Notes: a model not told the origin generated them from the letters alone. A DNA stretch of 64,000 nt from Yoonia vestfoldensis (GCF_002158905.1 NZ_CP021431.1:2977001-3041000), one strand, 5' to 3'; positions 8,482 through 17,844 are shown, numbered from the stretch's first letter. Numbers and translations are program-made.

Positions 8482-8760
8482 TGGTTTTCCCCTGGTAATA
8501 TGACGGATGTAATGACGCGGGGCGCAACTGGCCGCCCGTGAACCCCAGCAGGCCAAGCGCGCGGCGATCCTGTCAATGCTGCAAGGCAGCGCGGTGATGC
8601 TGCACCTGCATTCGCTCAAAATGCAGGCAGTCTTGACCAAAGGTTAACAAAAAACAGGCAAGCCGCCCAAGGCTGGGCCATGGCGCCAAGGCAGACTTGC
8701 CCGGCGCAAGCGGGATGCAGAACGCTATTGAAAACGCCATTTTCAAAAGGAATCGTTTCA
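8482..8760. promoter_or_regulatory. Divergent regulatory region between the importer operon and the oxygenase
   Basis: This 279-base stretch must hold the promoters of both the leftward operon (start 8481) and the rightward oxygenase (start 8761). It contains two clear inverted repeats: CTGCATT (8606-8612) with AATGCAG (8620-8626), and TTGAAAA (8728-8734) with TTTTCAA (8740-8746). The second sits immediately before the AAAGGA ribosome-binding site of the oxygenase and could be an operator or an RNA hairpin. I found no guanidine-II-like ACGR hairpin pair and no convincing -35/-10 pair. Confidence 0.5.
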
Positions 8761-9831
8761 ATGTCCGATACCGACCAGCATGCCCTGACCATCGCCGAAG
8801 CCAACCTGCCCGTCATCGATCTGGGCGGGCTGACCTCGGGCGATCCTGCACAAAAAGCCGCCGTGGCGCGCGCGCTGGGGGATGCCGCGCGCACATCGGG
8901 GTTCTTTTACATTCGCAACCACGGCATTGATCAGGCGCTGATCGACGCGGCCTTTGCCGCATCCAAGCAGTTCCATAACCTGCCGCGCCGCGAAAAGATG
9001 AAATATTGGTCCGGCTTTACGACCCACCATCGCGGCTATGTCCCGCTGGAGGAAAACGGGTCCAGTTTTCCCAAGCAGATCAATTTCAACGAAGCCTGGG
9101 ACATGTCCTTCGAGGCCCCTGCCGATCATCCCGATTATCTGGCGGGCTGGCGGATGACAGGACCGAATGTCTGGCCCGACCTGCCCGGCTGGAAAACGAC
9201 GGTCGCCGCATATTACGACGCGGTTTTCGCACTGGGTCTGCGGATGCTCGATGCGCTGGCGCTAGAGCTGGGCGTGGACCCGCAGGTCTTGCTGAAGGAT
9301 ATCACCTGCCCGACCTCGCAGCTGCGTCTGCTGCGCTATGTCCCCAATGACATGCCCGCCAACAAGGATGTCGTCGGGATCGCGTCGCATTCGGATTTCG
9401 AATGTTTCACCATCCTGATGCAGGGCGGCCCCGGTTTGCAGGTGATGAACGCCGATGACGACTGGATCGAGGCCCCGCCCTTGCCCGGGTGTTTCGTCGT
9501 CAATATCGGCGATATCTTCGAGACATGGTCCGGCAGCCAGTTCAAATCGACCCAGCACCGCGTCAATAATATCGGGCGCGAACGCTATTCGATGCCCTTG
9601 TTCTTCGGGTTGGATTATCATGCTGTCGTCGAACCTCTGGCCCAGTTCCGCACGCCAGAGACGGTTGCGAAATATCCACCCATCAAAGCGGGCGAGCATC
9701 TGATGCGCATGACGGTCAACGCCTTTCGCTACATGGCCGATGCGCGTGCCAAGGGTGAATTCAGCACAGATTACGAAGTCCCCGAGGAAAACCCCTTTAA
9801 ACGCGAGGCGCGGGTGCTGGTCGCGGAATGA
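8761..9831 (+). CDS. 2-oxoglutarate/Fe(II)-dependent oxygenase, isopenicillin N synthase-like; candidate guanidine-releasing hydroxylase
   Basis: This 356-residue protein has the facial triad His210 and Asp212 (SHSDFECFTIL) and His266 (STQHRVNN), plus the 2-oxoglutarate-binding Arg275/Ser277 in RYSMP. The N-terminal LPVIDLGGL and GFFYIRNHGI are typical of this family. GPNVWPDLPGW, FKSTQHRV and KYPPIK resemble, as I remember them, plant 2-ODD-C23 enzymes that hydroxylate arginine or homoarginine and release guanidine; that link is inference. The start is fixed by AAAGGA at 8747-8752. It is followed by an overlapping GNAT gene and lies between a polyamine-type importer operon and the guanidine operon. 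Other amine or amino-acid substrates remain possible. Confidence 0.88.
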   Translation: MSDTDQHALTIAEANLPVIDLGGLTSGDPAQKAAVARALGDAARTSGFFYIRNHGIDQALIDAAFAASKQFHNLPRREKMKYWSGFTTHHRGYVPLEENGSSFPKQINFNEAWDMSFEAPADHPDYLAGWRMTGPNVWPDLPGWKTTVAAYYDAVFALGLRMLDALALELGVDPQVLLKDITCPTSQLRLLRYVPNDMPANKDVVGIASHSDFECFTILMQGGPGLQVMNADDDWIEAPPLPGCFVVNIGDIFETWSGSQFKSTQHRVNNIGRERYSMPLFFGLDYHAVVEPLAQFRTPETVAKYPPIKAGEHLMRMTVNAFRYMADARAKGEFSTDYEVPEENPFKREARVLVAE

Positions 9832-10289
9832 CCCCACATTCCGATTTCGCGGCGCTGGATGTGCCCGAGACCCTGCCGCTTGGCCCCTATCTGCTGACGA
9901 TGCTGACAGGGGCCGATCTGGACGAAGATTTTGCGGCCGTGATGGCATCGGCCGCCGTTTTGCGCGGCTTGTTCGCGCCCGGCTGGCCGGATGATCTGAC
10001 CCGCGCCTATGACCTGACCGATCTGCATTGGCACCACCGCGAATTCACCACGCGGCGGTCCTTTGCCTGGATCATCCGCGATGGCGCGGGCACCTATCTG
10101 GGCTGCGCCTATCTGTTTCCCGACATCGCGACCACAGGGCGGGGCGAGGCCGTGTTCTGGTTCACCGACACGCCTGACCGCCTGTCCCATATCGCGGCCT
10201 TCGGCCCGCTTTACCGCGACTGGTGGGCCGCGCGATTGCCGCAGGGCTATGATCTGCGGCTGTCGCATAATGCGCATCTGGGGCGCTGA
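9828..10289 (+). CDS. GNAT-family acetyltransferase-like protein
   Basis: A 153-residue protein whose ATG overlaps the oxygenase stop as ATGA, so the two are translationally coupled. The middle (AWIIRDGAGTYLGCAYLFPD, then GRGEAVFWFTD) resembles the central strands of GNAT acyltransferases, but the usual Q/RxxGxG/A acetyl-CoA loop is not obvious, so the fold call is moderate. It may modify the oxygenase's substrate or product. It ends 42 bases before the convergent allophanate hydrolase stop. Confidence 0.65.
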   Translation: MTPHSDFAALDVPETLPLGPYLLTMLTGADLDEDFAAVMASAAVLRGLFAPGWPDDLTRAYDLTDLHWHHREFTTRRSFAWIIRDGAGTYLGCAYLFPDIATTGRGEAVFWFTDTPDRLSHIAAFGPLYRDWWAARLPQGYDLRLSHNAHLGR

Positions 10290-10297
10290 AACTTTTA

Positions 10298-10318
10298 GGC
10301 CTCCGGCGGGGATATTTA
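10298..10318. repeat. 21-base gene-end repeat, copy 1
   Basis: The sequence GGCCTCCGGCGGG followed by GATATTTA fills the gap between two convergent genes (stops at 10289 and 10332). Its exact reverse complement occurs at 41539-41559, also at a convergent junction. Read from the allophanate hydrolase side it runs TAAATATCCCC then GCCGGAGGCC, followed by an A-rich then T-rich stretch. It does not form a strong hairpin. The role is unknown; a transcription-end or mRNA 3'-end signal is the simplest guess. Confidence 0.7.
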
Positions 10319-10331
10319 GGCTCGGAAGATG

Positions 10332-12107
10332 TTAGAGGCTGGCGATATAAGCGCGCCAGCCGCCAAAATGGGTGATGTCCTTGGCTGTGGTCAGAGCATG
10401 CGCTTCGCACAGGAATCCCGACACGGCACTGCCATCCGCCAGCGTCAGTTTCCCGATCCCCAAAGGTGCCGGGATCGCCGCGACGAAACGCCCAAAGGCG
10501 GCATCCGGCAGCGCCCAGATTTCCACCTTGATCGCGGCGCCATCCGCCGCGCGCACCAGCCCCGGTTTCGGTGGCACAGTGCCGTCGAGCGCGTAAAGCC
10601 GATAGGCGGGGTCTGTCGTCGTCTCGCGCAGCAAGCGCCCGCCCGCATCGGTCAGCTGGTGATTGAGCGGCATCCCCGTCAGATGCGCACCGACCACAGC
10701 GATAGGGATCATGCCCTTGGGGATGGCGCTGGTGTCCAGTGCGGGGATTGCTGCCGCCGTGTCGCGCCCCATGCCGCAGGCGGCGGATTCGTGCAGGGCG
10801 GCGGCGAAAGCTGCCAAGCCATCGTCGCTGAAGCCGGGGCCGATCAGCGTGACACCGCCGGGCAAACCATCGGGCGTGATGCCCGCAGGCACTGCGATGG
10901 CGGCATAGCCCAGCAGGTTTGCGAAATTGGTGTAGCGCCCGAAATGGCTGTTTTTCGTCACCGGATCGGCCAGCATATCGGCGACGCTGTAAATCGTGGG
11001 CGAGGTCGGCAGCAGCAGCAGATCGACCGCCTCCCAGACGGGGGCGACCTGGGCGCGCAATTCTTCCAGCCGGTAGCGGCCGTTGAAGGCATCGACCGCG
11101 CTATAGCGCCCTGCCCCGCCGATGATCGCGCCCACGGTGGGGTCGAAATCGGCGGCGTTGCTGGCGTAGAAGCTATCAACCGCCGCCAGCCGTTCGGCGA
11201 CCCATGGGCCATCATAGAGCAAGGCTGCCGCTTCGCGGAATGGCGCATAGTCGAAGGGCACGATGGTCGCGCCCAGCGCCTTGGCCCTTGCGATGGCCGC
11301 GTCATAAAGCGCCTCATAGCCGCTGTTGCCGTAGAATTCACGCTCACCCCCCGCCAGCACGCCGATGCGCGGGTTAGGCCGGATGCCGACAGGTTGCGCT
11401 GCGCGGGTGAAACCGTCGCCCGTATCGACGCCCTCCATCACCGCGCGCACGGCGACCCCGTCGGCCACGCACCCGGCAAAGACCGTGACCACATCGACGC
11501 TGCGGCAGGCAGGAACGACGCCAGTGTTGGGCACCAGCCCCGGTGTCGGCTTGATGCCTACAAGGTTGTTGAACGCCGCAGGCACGCGGCCTGATCCGGC
11601 GGTGTCGGTGCCCAGCCCGAAACTCGCAACGCCAGAGGCCACCGCCACCGCGGACCCCGACGATGACCCGCCAGAGACGTAATCCGCGTTGAAGACCGAG
11701 CGTGGTGCGCCATGCGGCGAGCGGGTGCCGTTCAGCCCCGTGGCGAATTGGTCGAGGTTGGTCTTACCCACCAGCAAGGCCCCCGCCGCGCGCAGCCGCG
11801 CAATCACGGTGGCATCCACCGCAGGATGATAGGCATAGGCCGGACAGCCCGCCGTGGTCGGCAGGCCCGCCACGTCGATATTGTCCTTGGCGACGTAAGG
11901 GATGCCCCATAGCGGCAGATCGCGTGGCCCGGCCATCAGGTCACGCGCCGCCGCGCGCAGGGCGTCATCGGCCACTGGCAGAATGAAGATCGCCGGATCG
12001 GTGGCGGCATGACGCCGGGTGATGATCTCTTCGGCCAGATCAAGCGGGGTGGCACCTTTGGCATAGGCGTTGCGGATCGAGGCGATGGTCAGGATTTCGG
12101 GGAACAT
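10332..12107 (-). CDS. atzF: Allophanate hydrolase
   Basis: A 591-residue protein, close to the usual size of about 600. The amidase-signature domain fills residues 1 to about 430, with Lys74 (YVAKDNID), the cis-Ser around 148 in SGGSSSGS and the nucleophile Ser172 in GLGTDTAGSGR. The remaining part is the allophanate hydrolase C-terminal domain. It converts allophanate to ammonia and CO2. Its ATG touches the carboxylase stop at 12107, so it is the last gene of the guanidine-riboswitch operon and completes the route guanidine to carboxyguanidine to allophanate to ammonia. Confidence 0.93.
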   Translation of the reverse strand: MFPEILTIASIRNAYAKGATPLDLAEEIITRRHAATDPAIFILPVADDALRAAARDLMAGPRDLPLWGIPYVAKDNIDVAGLPTTAGCPAYAYHPAVDATVIARLRAAGALLVGKTNLDQFATGLNGTRSPHGAPRSVFNADYVSGGSSSGSAVAVASGVASFGLGTDTAGSGRVPAAFNNLVGIKPTPGLVPNTGVVPACRSVDVVTVFAGCVADGVAVRAVMEGVDTGDGFTRAAQPVGIRPNPRIGVLAGGEREFYGNSGYEALYDAAIARAKALGATIVPFDYAPFREAAALLYDGPWVAERLAAVDSFYASNAADFDPTVGAIIGGAGRYSAVDAFNGRYRLEELRAQVAPVWEAVDLLLLPTSPTIYSVADMLADPVTKNSHFGRYTNFANLLGYAAIAVPAGITPDGLPGGVTLIGPGFSDDGLAAFAAALHESAACGMGRDTAAAIPALDTSAIPKGMIPIAVVGAHLTGMPLNHQLTDAGGRLLRETTTDPAYRLYALDGTVPPKPGLVRAADGAAIKVEIWALPDAAFGRFVAAIPAPLGIGKLTLADGSAVSGFLCEAHALTTAKDITHFGGWRAYIASL

Positions 12108-15100
12108 CAGTCAGTCTCCAATATTGCGATCACTTGGCCTGCGCGCAGGGTCTTGCCCGGTGCGACGACACATTCCCGCAGGATGCCCGCCGCAGGGGCC
12201 AGCACGCGGATTTCCATTTTCATCGATTCCACGATGGCCACCGTGTCACCTGCGGCCAGATGGTCGCCGATGGCGGCGGTATATTTCCACAGATTGCCGG
12301 GGATGCTGCTTTCCACCCCCAGATGCCCTGCCGCGATCTCGGACGCTACGGGTTCCGGCCCGCCATCTTCGCTGACGAAACTGTCCAGCCCAAGGGCTTT
12401 CCAGCGGGCGCGTTCCACCTCGAACGCATCTTGCTGGCGGGTCTTGAAGGCGGTGATGCTGCCCACCTCGGCCGCTTGCAGCGCCTTGTGATCGGCCCAG
12501 CGAAAGGTCGTGTCCTCGATCTTGACGTCATAGCCGCCATGGGGGAAGGCCGCGCGCGCCTCGGTCAATTCTTCATGCGAGACGGGGAAGAACCGGATCT
12601 GGTCAAAGAAGCGCAAAAGCCATGGCTGGTCGGCAAAGGCCCCCCAGCGCCGCCACGTGTTCCAGATCTGGATCGTGCGCCCGAAGAGCTGATAGCCCCC
12701 CGGCCCTTCCATCCCGTAGATGCACATATAGGCCCCGCCGATGCCAACGGCGTTTTCGGGCGTCCAAGTGCGGGCGGGGTTGTATTTGGTGGTCACCAGC
12801 CGGTGGCGCGGGTCAATCGGCGTGGCGACGGGCGCACCCAGATAGACATCGCCCAGACCCAGCACCAGATAGCTGGCATCATGGACGATGCGATGCACGG
12901 CATCCTGATCCGGCAGGCCATTGATCCGGCGGATGAACTCGATATTCGACGGGCACCATGGCGCGTCGGGGCGCACGAGGTCTTGGTAGCGGGTCATCGC
13001 CAGCACCGCATCGGGGTCGTTCCATGACAAGGGCAGATGCACGATGCGCGATGGCACGGTGACATCCTCGGCGGCGGGCAGGGCGCGTTCGATCTCGGCC
13101 AAGGCGTCCAGCAATTTGCCGCGCTTCAGCTTGGTGCTGTCATAATGGATTTGCAGCGACCTGATGCCCGGCGTCACGTCGATCAGCGGCAGGCCCGCGC
13201 CCTGCACCGCCTGCATCAGCAGATGCACCCGCAGCCGCAGTTCAATATCGAGCGTCATATCGCCATATTCGACCAGCAGATTGTCATCGCCTTGGCGGCG
13301 GTAAACCACGGGCACGGGTCCGTCAGGATCGCCGCCCAGAACGGGCGATCCGGCACCGATAACCGCAGGGCCAGCGACAGGGTCGGCATTACGCAAGGCG
13401 GGAATGAACCGGACCCGGTCACCGGGGCGCAGCTGGCCCATTTTCCACAGATCGTCACTGGCGATCACGGCGGGGCAGACGAAACCGCCAAGGCTCGGCC
13501 CATCGGGGCCAAGCACGATCGGCATATCGCCGGTGAAATCGATCGCGCCCACGGCATAGGCGTTGTCATGCAGGTTGGAGGGATGCAGCCCCGCCTCGCC
13601 CCCGTCATCACGCGCCCATTTCGGCGCGGGGCCGGTCAGGCGCACGCCGGTGCGGTCAGAATTGAAATGCACCTCATAGGCGGTGGCAAACAGGGTGGCG
13701 ATGTCATCATCCTGAAAGAAATCAGGCGCACCGTGGGGGCCATAGATGACCGCGATTTCCCAATCCTGTGTCAGATCAGCAGGCTCGGCGGGCTGCGGCT
13801 CACCAACCGGCGCATGGGCCAGCCCCAGCACATCGCCGGTGCGCAGGGTGCCGGTGGCATGGCCGCCGAATTGCCCCAGCCCGAAACAGGCGCGCGAGCC
13901 CAGAACCTGCGGCGCAGCAAAGCCCCCCGCGACGGCCAGATAGGCACGCTGGCCTGCGCCGGTGATCGCGCCAATCGCCAGCACGCTGCCCGCAGGCACA
14001 TCGACCACTGGTCCGACAGGCGCGCCATCCAGCGTCATCGCCATCTGCGCACCGGCCAAGGCCACGCGCGCGGCGCTGGCAAAGCGCAGGGTCGGCCCGT
14101 TGACGGTCAGTTCCAGCGCGGCCGTGTCGGGAGGATTGCCCAGCGCGCGGTTGGCATTGCGAAACGACCGCGCATCCATGGGGCCAGAGGGCGGCACGCC
14201 GACATGCCACAGGCCCAGACGTCCAGGCAATTCCTGAAGGCTTGATTGTGCGCCGGGGGCCAGCACCTCGATCACGGCTGGATCGAACGCAAAGCTGTTC
14301 AGCGCGGTTGTGGTCACCTGACCAGAGACCAGCAAATCCGACCCCGCAATCGCGCGCAGATAGCGCAGGTTGGTTTCCACCCCGCCAATGCGCGTGGCCT
14401 CCAGCGCCTGTTGCAGCGCGGTGATCGCGGCATCCCGGGTGTCGGCATGCACGATGATCTTGGCCAGCATCGGGTCATAGAACGGGGTGATATCGCTGCC
14501 CGTCTCGATCCAGCTGTCGATGCGGGCGTTGTCGGGGAATGTGACCTCGGTCAGCCGCCCTGCCGCGGGGCGGAAATTGGCATGGGGGATTTCGGCGTAA
14601 AGCCGCGCCTCGATCGCGGCACCCTGCGGCGTGGGGGCGGTGTCTGGCAGCACCAGATCACCCGCCGCCTGTCGGACCATCCATTCCACCAGATCGATGC
14701 CGCAGACAGCCTCGGTCACCGGATGTTCGACCTGCAGGCGGGTGTTGACCTCGAGGAAAAAGAAATCCTGCCGCAGAGGGTCATAGATGAATTCGACCGT
14801 TCCGGCAGAGGCATAGGCGACGGACGAACACAGATCGACCGCCGCCTTGTGCAGCGCGCTGCGCACAGCGTCGGACAACCCCGGCGCTGGCGTTTCCTCG
14901 ATCACCTTTTGATTGCGGCGTTGCAGTGAACAATCGCGTTCACCCAAGGCCAGAACGCGGCCTTTGCCATCGCCAAAGACCTGCACCTCGACATGGCGGG
15001 CCTGTGCGACGAAGCGTTCCAGAAACACCCGCGCATCGCCGAAACTGGCGGTGGCCGTGCGCTGCACGGCGGCGAATGCATCGCGCAGGGCATCCTCATC

Positions 15101-15613
15101 CGCGCAAAGCTGCATCCCGATGCCGCCGCCCCCTGCGGTGCTTTTGAGCATGACAGGATAGCCGATATCAGCAGCAGCATGCACGGCGGCATCGACATCT
15201 GCCAACAGATCGGTGCCGGGCAACAGCGGCACGCCAGCTTTGCGCGCCAGATCGCGGGCAGTGTGTTTCGCGCCGAAATCGCGCAGATGCGCAGGGTCAG
15301 GGCCGATAAAGGTGATCCCTTCGGCCGCCAGCCGTTCGGCGAATCCGACGTTTTCGGACAGGAACCCATAGCCCGGATGCACCGCCTGTGCGCCGGTCTC
15401 CTTGCAGGCCGCAATCACGGCATCGACATCCAGATAGCTTTGCGCGGCAGGCGCAGGCCCAAGCCTGACCGCCTGATCCGCCATGCGCACATGACGCGCG
15501 AAACGGTCGGCGTCCGACCAGACCGCGACCGATGCGATCCCCATCCGCCGCAATGTCGCAATGACGCGCACGGCAATTTCGCCGCGATTGGCGACCAGAA
15601 CTTTGTCAAACAT
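12107..15613 (-). CDS. Biotin-dependent guanidine carboxylase (often annotated urea carboxylase)
   Basis: 1168 residues. Residues 1 to about 445 are a biotin carboxylase (KVLVANRGEIAVRVIATLRR, the glycine-rich loop STAGGGGIGMQ, FLEVNTRLQVEHPVTE). Then come two KipI/KipA-like carboxyltransferase parts (about 470-1080; RFIPALRN, LGLGDVYLGAP, GGYQLFGRTIQIWN). The C-terminal biotinyl domain has VESMKMEI, so Lys1132 carries biotin. It uses ATP and bicarbonate to carboxylate its substrate. The guanidine-I riboswitch and the two associated deiminase-type genes point to guanidine rather than urea as the real substrate; residue-level discrimination needs an alignment I could not make. Confidence 0.9.
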   Translation of the reverse strand: MFDKVLVANRGEIAVRVIATLRRMGIASVAVWSDADRFARHVRMADQAVRLGPAPAAQSYLDVDAVIAACKETGAQAVHPGYGFLSENVGFAERLAAEGITFIGPDPAHLRDFGAKHTARDLARKAGVPLLPGTDLLADVDAAVHAAADIGYPVMLKSTAGGGGIGMQLCADEDALRDAFAAVQRTATASFGDARVFLERFVAQARHVEVQVFGDGKGRVLALGERDCSLQRRNQKVIEETPAPGLSDAVRSALHKAAVDLCSSVAYASAGTVEFIYDPLRQDFFFLEVNTRLQVEHPVTEAVCGIDLVEWMVRQAAGDLVLPDTAPTPQGAAIEARLYAEIPHANFRPAAGRLTEVTFPDNARIDSWIETGSDITPFYDPMLAKIIVHADTRDAAITALQQALEATRIGGVETNLRYLRAIAGSDLLVSGQVTTTALNSFAFDPAVIEVLAPGAQSSLQELPGRLGLWHVGVPPSGPMDARSFRNANRALGNPPDTAALELTVNGPTLRFASAARVALAGAQMAMTLDGAPVGPVVDVPAGSVLAIGAITGAGQRAYLAVAGGFAAPQVLGSRACFGLGQFGGHATGTLRTGDVLGLAHAPVGEPQPAEPADLTQDWEIAVIYGPHGAPDFFQDDDIATLFATAYEVHFNSDRTGVRLTGPAPKWARDDGGEAGLHPSNLHDNAYAVGAIDFTGDMPIVLGPDGPSLGGFVCPAVIASDDLWKMGQLRPGDRVRFIPALRNADPVAGPAVIGAGSPVLGGDPDGPVPVVYRRQGDDNLLVEYGDMTLDIELRLRVHLLMQAVQGAGLPLIDVTPGIRSLQIHYDSTKLKRGKLLDALAEIERALPAAEDVTVPSRIVHLPLSWNDPDAVLAMTRYQDLVRPDAPWCPSNIEFIRRINGLPDQDAVHRIVHDASYLVLGLGDVYLGAPVATPIDPRHRLVTTKYNPARTWTPENAVGIGGAYMCIYGMEGPGGYQLFGRTIQIWNTWRRWGAFADQPWLLRFFDQIRFFPVSHEELTEARAAFPHGGYDVKIEDTTFRWADHKALQAAEVGSITAFKTRQQDAFEVERARWKALGLDSFVSEDGGPEPVASEIAAGHLGVESSIPGNLWKYTAAIGDHLAAGDTVAIVESMKMEIRVLAPAAGILRECVVAPGKTLRAGQVIAILETD

Positions 15614-15616
15614 GGC

Positions 15617-16213
15617 TCAACCCCGGATGATGACGCGGCAGGGAGTCGGGTCGAAACCGTTGCAGGGGTTGTTGATCTGCGGACAATTGGAAATCACGCA
15701 AAGCACATCCATTTCCGCCACCAGTTCCAGATGATCACCCGGCGATGAAATCCCGTCATCCACCGTCATCGCCCCATTGGGGCTGATCGGCACGTTCATG
15801 AAGAAATTGAGGTTCGGGACGATGTCGCGCTTGGTCATGCCATGGCGGGCCAGCTCGACGATGAAATTCTCGCGGCAGGCATGCTGAAACCGCGTGTCAT
15901 GGCCAAAGCGCACCGTGTTGCTTTCGCACGAACAGCATCCGGCAGAGGTGTCATGCCGTCCCGCACTATCGGCGGTCACGCGCAGCATCACGCGGCCAAG
16001 ATTGGACATGATCGCCGTGCCGGTGGTGACATAGGCGGCCCCTTGGGCGCGCAAAGTGTCTTGGCTGGAATAGCGTTCTGCATGGTCAATCGCGTTGTAG
16101 AACAGCGTGTCGATCGCCTGCTGGCCATAGGTATCCTCGATCCGCAGGGTCTGGCCTTTGCGGATGATGCCGGACCATGGCGCGCGGGCGGGGATGTCGT
16201 GGACCGTTTCCAT
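15617..16213 (-). CDS. Urea carboxylase-associated protein 1 (carboxyguanidine deiminase subunit)
   Basis: A 198-residue DUF1989-family protein, exactly the usual length of urea carboxylase-associated protein 1. The N-terminus METVHDIPARAPWSGIIRKGQTLRIEDTYGQQAID is followed by NLGRVMLRVTADSAGRHDT, CSCESNT and NFFMNVPISPNGAM. Together with its partner (16213-17019) it corresponds to the CgdAB-type heteromeric enzyme that removes ammonia from carboxyguanidine to give allophanate. Its ATG overlaps the partner's stop by one base, and the carboxylase starts 3 bases after its own stop. I leave the A/B letter open. Confidence 0.88.
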   Translation of the reverse strand: METVHDIPARAPWSGIIRKGQTLRIEDTYGQQAIDTLFYNAIDHAERYSSQDTLRAQGAAYVTTGTAIMSNLGRVMLRVTADSAGRHDTSAGCCSCESNTVRFGHDTRFQHACRENFIVELARHGMTKRDIVPNLNFFMNVPISPNGAMTVDDGISSPGDHLELVAEMDVLCVISNCPQINNPCNGFDPTPCRVIIRG

Positions 16214-17019
16214 CAGAACGCTCCTTGCAGGCGGGCGTTGTTTTCAAAACCGCGCCGCGCCTCGGCGGTCGCGGTGCGGCACAGATCGTCAGCGGCGATG
16301 GGCCGTGCGGGCAGGCAGATCACCGACAGATCGGGCGGCACCTCGCTGGCATCTGGGTCAAGCGGGTGGCGGCAGTTCGACAAGGCAAGACACAGGTCCA
16401 TTTCCGCGCGCAGATCGACCCAATCGCCCGCCGCCAGCATCGCGGGTCGCCATGTGAACCGCCCTTCGGCATCCACACGGACGGGGGCAAACAAGTTCAG
16501 CACGGCAGGGATATCGCGCCGGTCCAGCCCCAGCTTGGCCGCGGCCAGCAGCATGTTGTCGCGCGTGTTGCGTCGCGCATCACCGGTGTAATCGGCCACG
16601 GTTTCGGGGGTGGACCCGCCTGTCAGCACGTCATGCGCGCCGCTGCTATCCTCGACCAAGGACAGCATCACGCGGCCCATGTCCGAGAAGATGACGCGGC
16701 CTTTGGTCAGGTCGGTCGTCCATTGCAGTTTCACGGTGTCGGGCAGGCAGAGCCGTTCCGTCGTATCGGGCAGCGCCCAGGCGGCGAGCGAGACAGTAGA
16801 CGCGCCACCCGGAACAAGACGCAACAACTCGCCCGCTTTCAGATGCAGCGTGGTGTACCAGCCCCCCGGCACGGTTTCCGTCAGGCGGGCATTGGACGCC
16901 TCCGGCGCGGGGCGCGGGCTGGGTTGGGGCAAGGTCTTGGCCTCCATCCCCGCGCGCTGAAAATCGAGGTAGCGCTGGCGGTCAGCCGCGATCTGGTCGG
17001 GGGTGCGGTGGATATGCAT
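16213..17019 (-). CDS. Urea carboxylase-associated protein 2 (carboxyguanidine deiminase subunit)
   Basis: A 268-residue DUF1989 paralogue of the next gene, slightly longer than most members called urea carboxylase-associated protein 2. Shared family pattern: GRVMLSLVEDSSGAHDVLTGG, then LNLFAPVRVDAEGRFTW and the C-terminal DWVDLRAEMDLCLALSNC. The family forms the heteromeric carboxyguanidine deiminase of bacterial guanidine degradation. It begins directly after the transporter ATPase stop (17020), so transporter and enzymes are one transcript. Confidence 0.87.
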   Translation of the reverse strand: MHIHRTPDQIAADRQRYLDFQRAGMEAKTLPQPSPRPAPEASNARLTETVPGGWYTTLHLKAGELLRLVPGGASTVSLAAWALPDTTERLCLPDTVKLQWTTDLTKGRVIFSDMGRVMLSLVEDSSGAHDVLTGGSTPETVADYTGDARRNTRDNMLLAAAKLGLDRRDIPAVLNLFAPVRVDAEGRFTWRPAMLAAGDWVDLRAEMDLCLALSNCRHPLDPDASEVPPDLSVICLPARPIAADDLCRTATAEARRGFENNARLQGAF

Positions 17020-17844
17020 CTAATGCCTTTCAATGCTGTCGGGTCGTCCCGCGATCAGTGCGTCCAGCGCGGGGTCGTCCCGCAGCGCCGGGTTGTCGTA
17101 AATCGTGCCACCCCCCGCCACACGCGGCGGCCAGATGGCGATGTCCTTGCCGATTTGCGCGCCGTAGCGGGCGATCTCCTCTGGCCTTGTGCGGCTGCGT
17201 TCGAGTGCGATGATCCGCGTGCCAAGGGTGAAAGCCTCGCGCAGGTCGTGGGTGACCATCACCACCGTCATCGGCAGCGCGTGCCACAGCCGCTGCATCA
17301 GCGCATGGATATCGGCGCGGATGCCAGGGTCGAGCGCGCCAAAGGGTTCATCCAGCAACAAAACGCGCGGCTGCATCATCAGCGCCTGCGCCAGCGCAAG
17401 CCGTTGCTGCATCCCGCCTGACAATTGGGCGGGGTATTTGCCTTCGGCCCCCGCCAACCCGACATCGGCGATCATCGCGCGGGCGCTTTCTTGCAGGGCA
17501 CGTTTCGGCGCGCCGGTCAGTCGCCCCCAGATACGTGATCCCGCCATTTCAGGCCCCAGCATCACATTGCCCAGCACGCTCAGATGCGGGAAGACCGAAT
17601 AGCGTTGATAGACGACACCCCTGTCCGGTCCCGGTTCAAGCGGCAAGGGCGCGCCGTCCAGCAAGATCGTCCCGCGCGTCGGCCGTTCCTGCCCCAGCAG
17701 CAGCCGCAGCAAGGTCGTCTTGCCACAGCCAGAGGCCCCGACAAGGGCGACAAAAGACCGAGGCGCGATGTCGATGCTGATATTTTCCAGCACGATCTGG
17801 TCGCCGTATTCCTTCCACAGGTTGGTGATGGTCAGGGCGGTCAT
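17020..17844 (-). CDS. ABC transporter ATP-binding protein, NitT/TauT type (guanidine-linked)
   Basis: A 274-residue ATPase with Walker A GASGCGKTT, Q-loop VVYQRYSVFPHL, signature LSGGMQQRLALAQAL, Walker B VLLLDEPFGALDP and H-loop MVTHDLREA. The family is the nitrate/sulfonate/taurine importer ATPases. The start at 17844 overlaps the permease stop as ATGA. A longer reading in the same frame up to 18447 is only the permease read in another frame. It powers uptake of the substrate recognised by the first gene of this riboswitch operon. Confidence 0.92.
   Translation of the reverse strand: MTALTITNLWKEYGDQIVLENISIDIAPRSFVALVGASGCGKTTLLRLLLGQERPTRGTILLDGAPLPLEPGPDRGVVYQRYSVFPHLSVLGNVMLGPEMAGSRIWGRLTGAPKRALQESARAMIADVGLAGAEGKYPAQLSGGMQQRLALAQALMMQPRVLLLDEPFGALDPGIRADIHALMQRLWHALPMTVVMVTHDLREAFTLGTRIIALERSRTRPEEIARYGAQIGKDIAIWPPRVAGGGTIYDNPALRDDPALDALIAGRPDSIERH

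Noticed and set aside
8482..8760. A second guanidine riboswitch (class II or III) before the importer or oxygenase
   Set aside because: No pair of hairpins with ACGR loops and no class III pseudoknot motif could be found on either strand.
10329..11594. A 421-codon plus-strand frame
   Set aside because: Antisense to allophanate hydrolase, whose amidase triad is intact; no domain in the shadow product.
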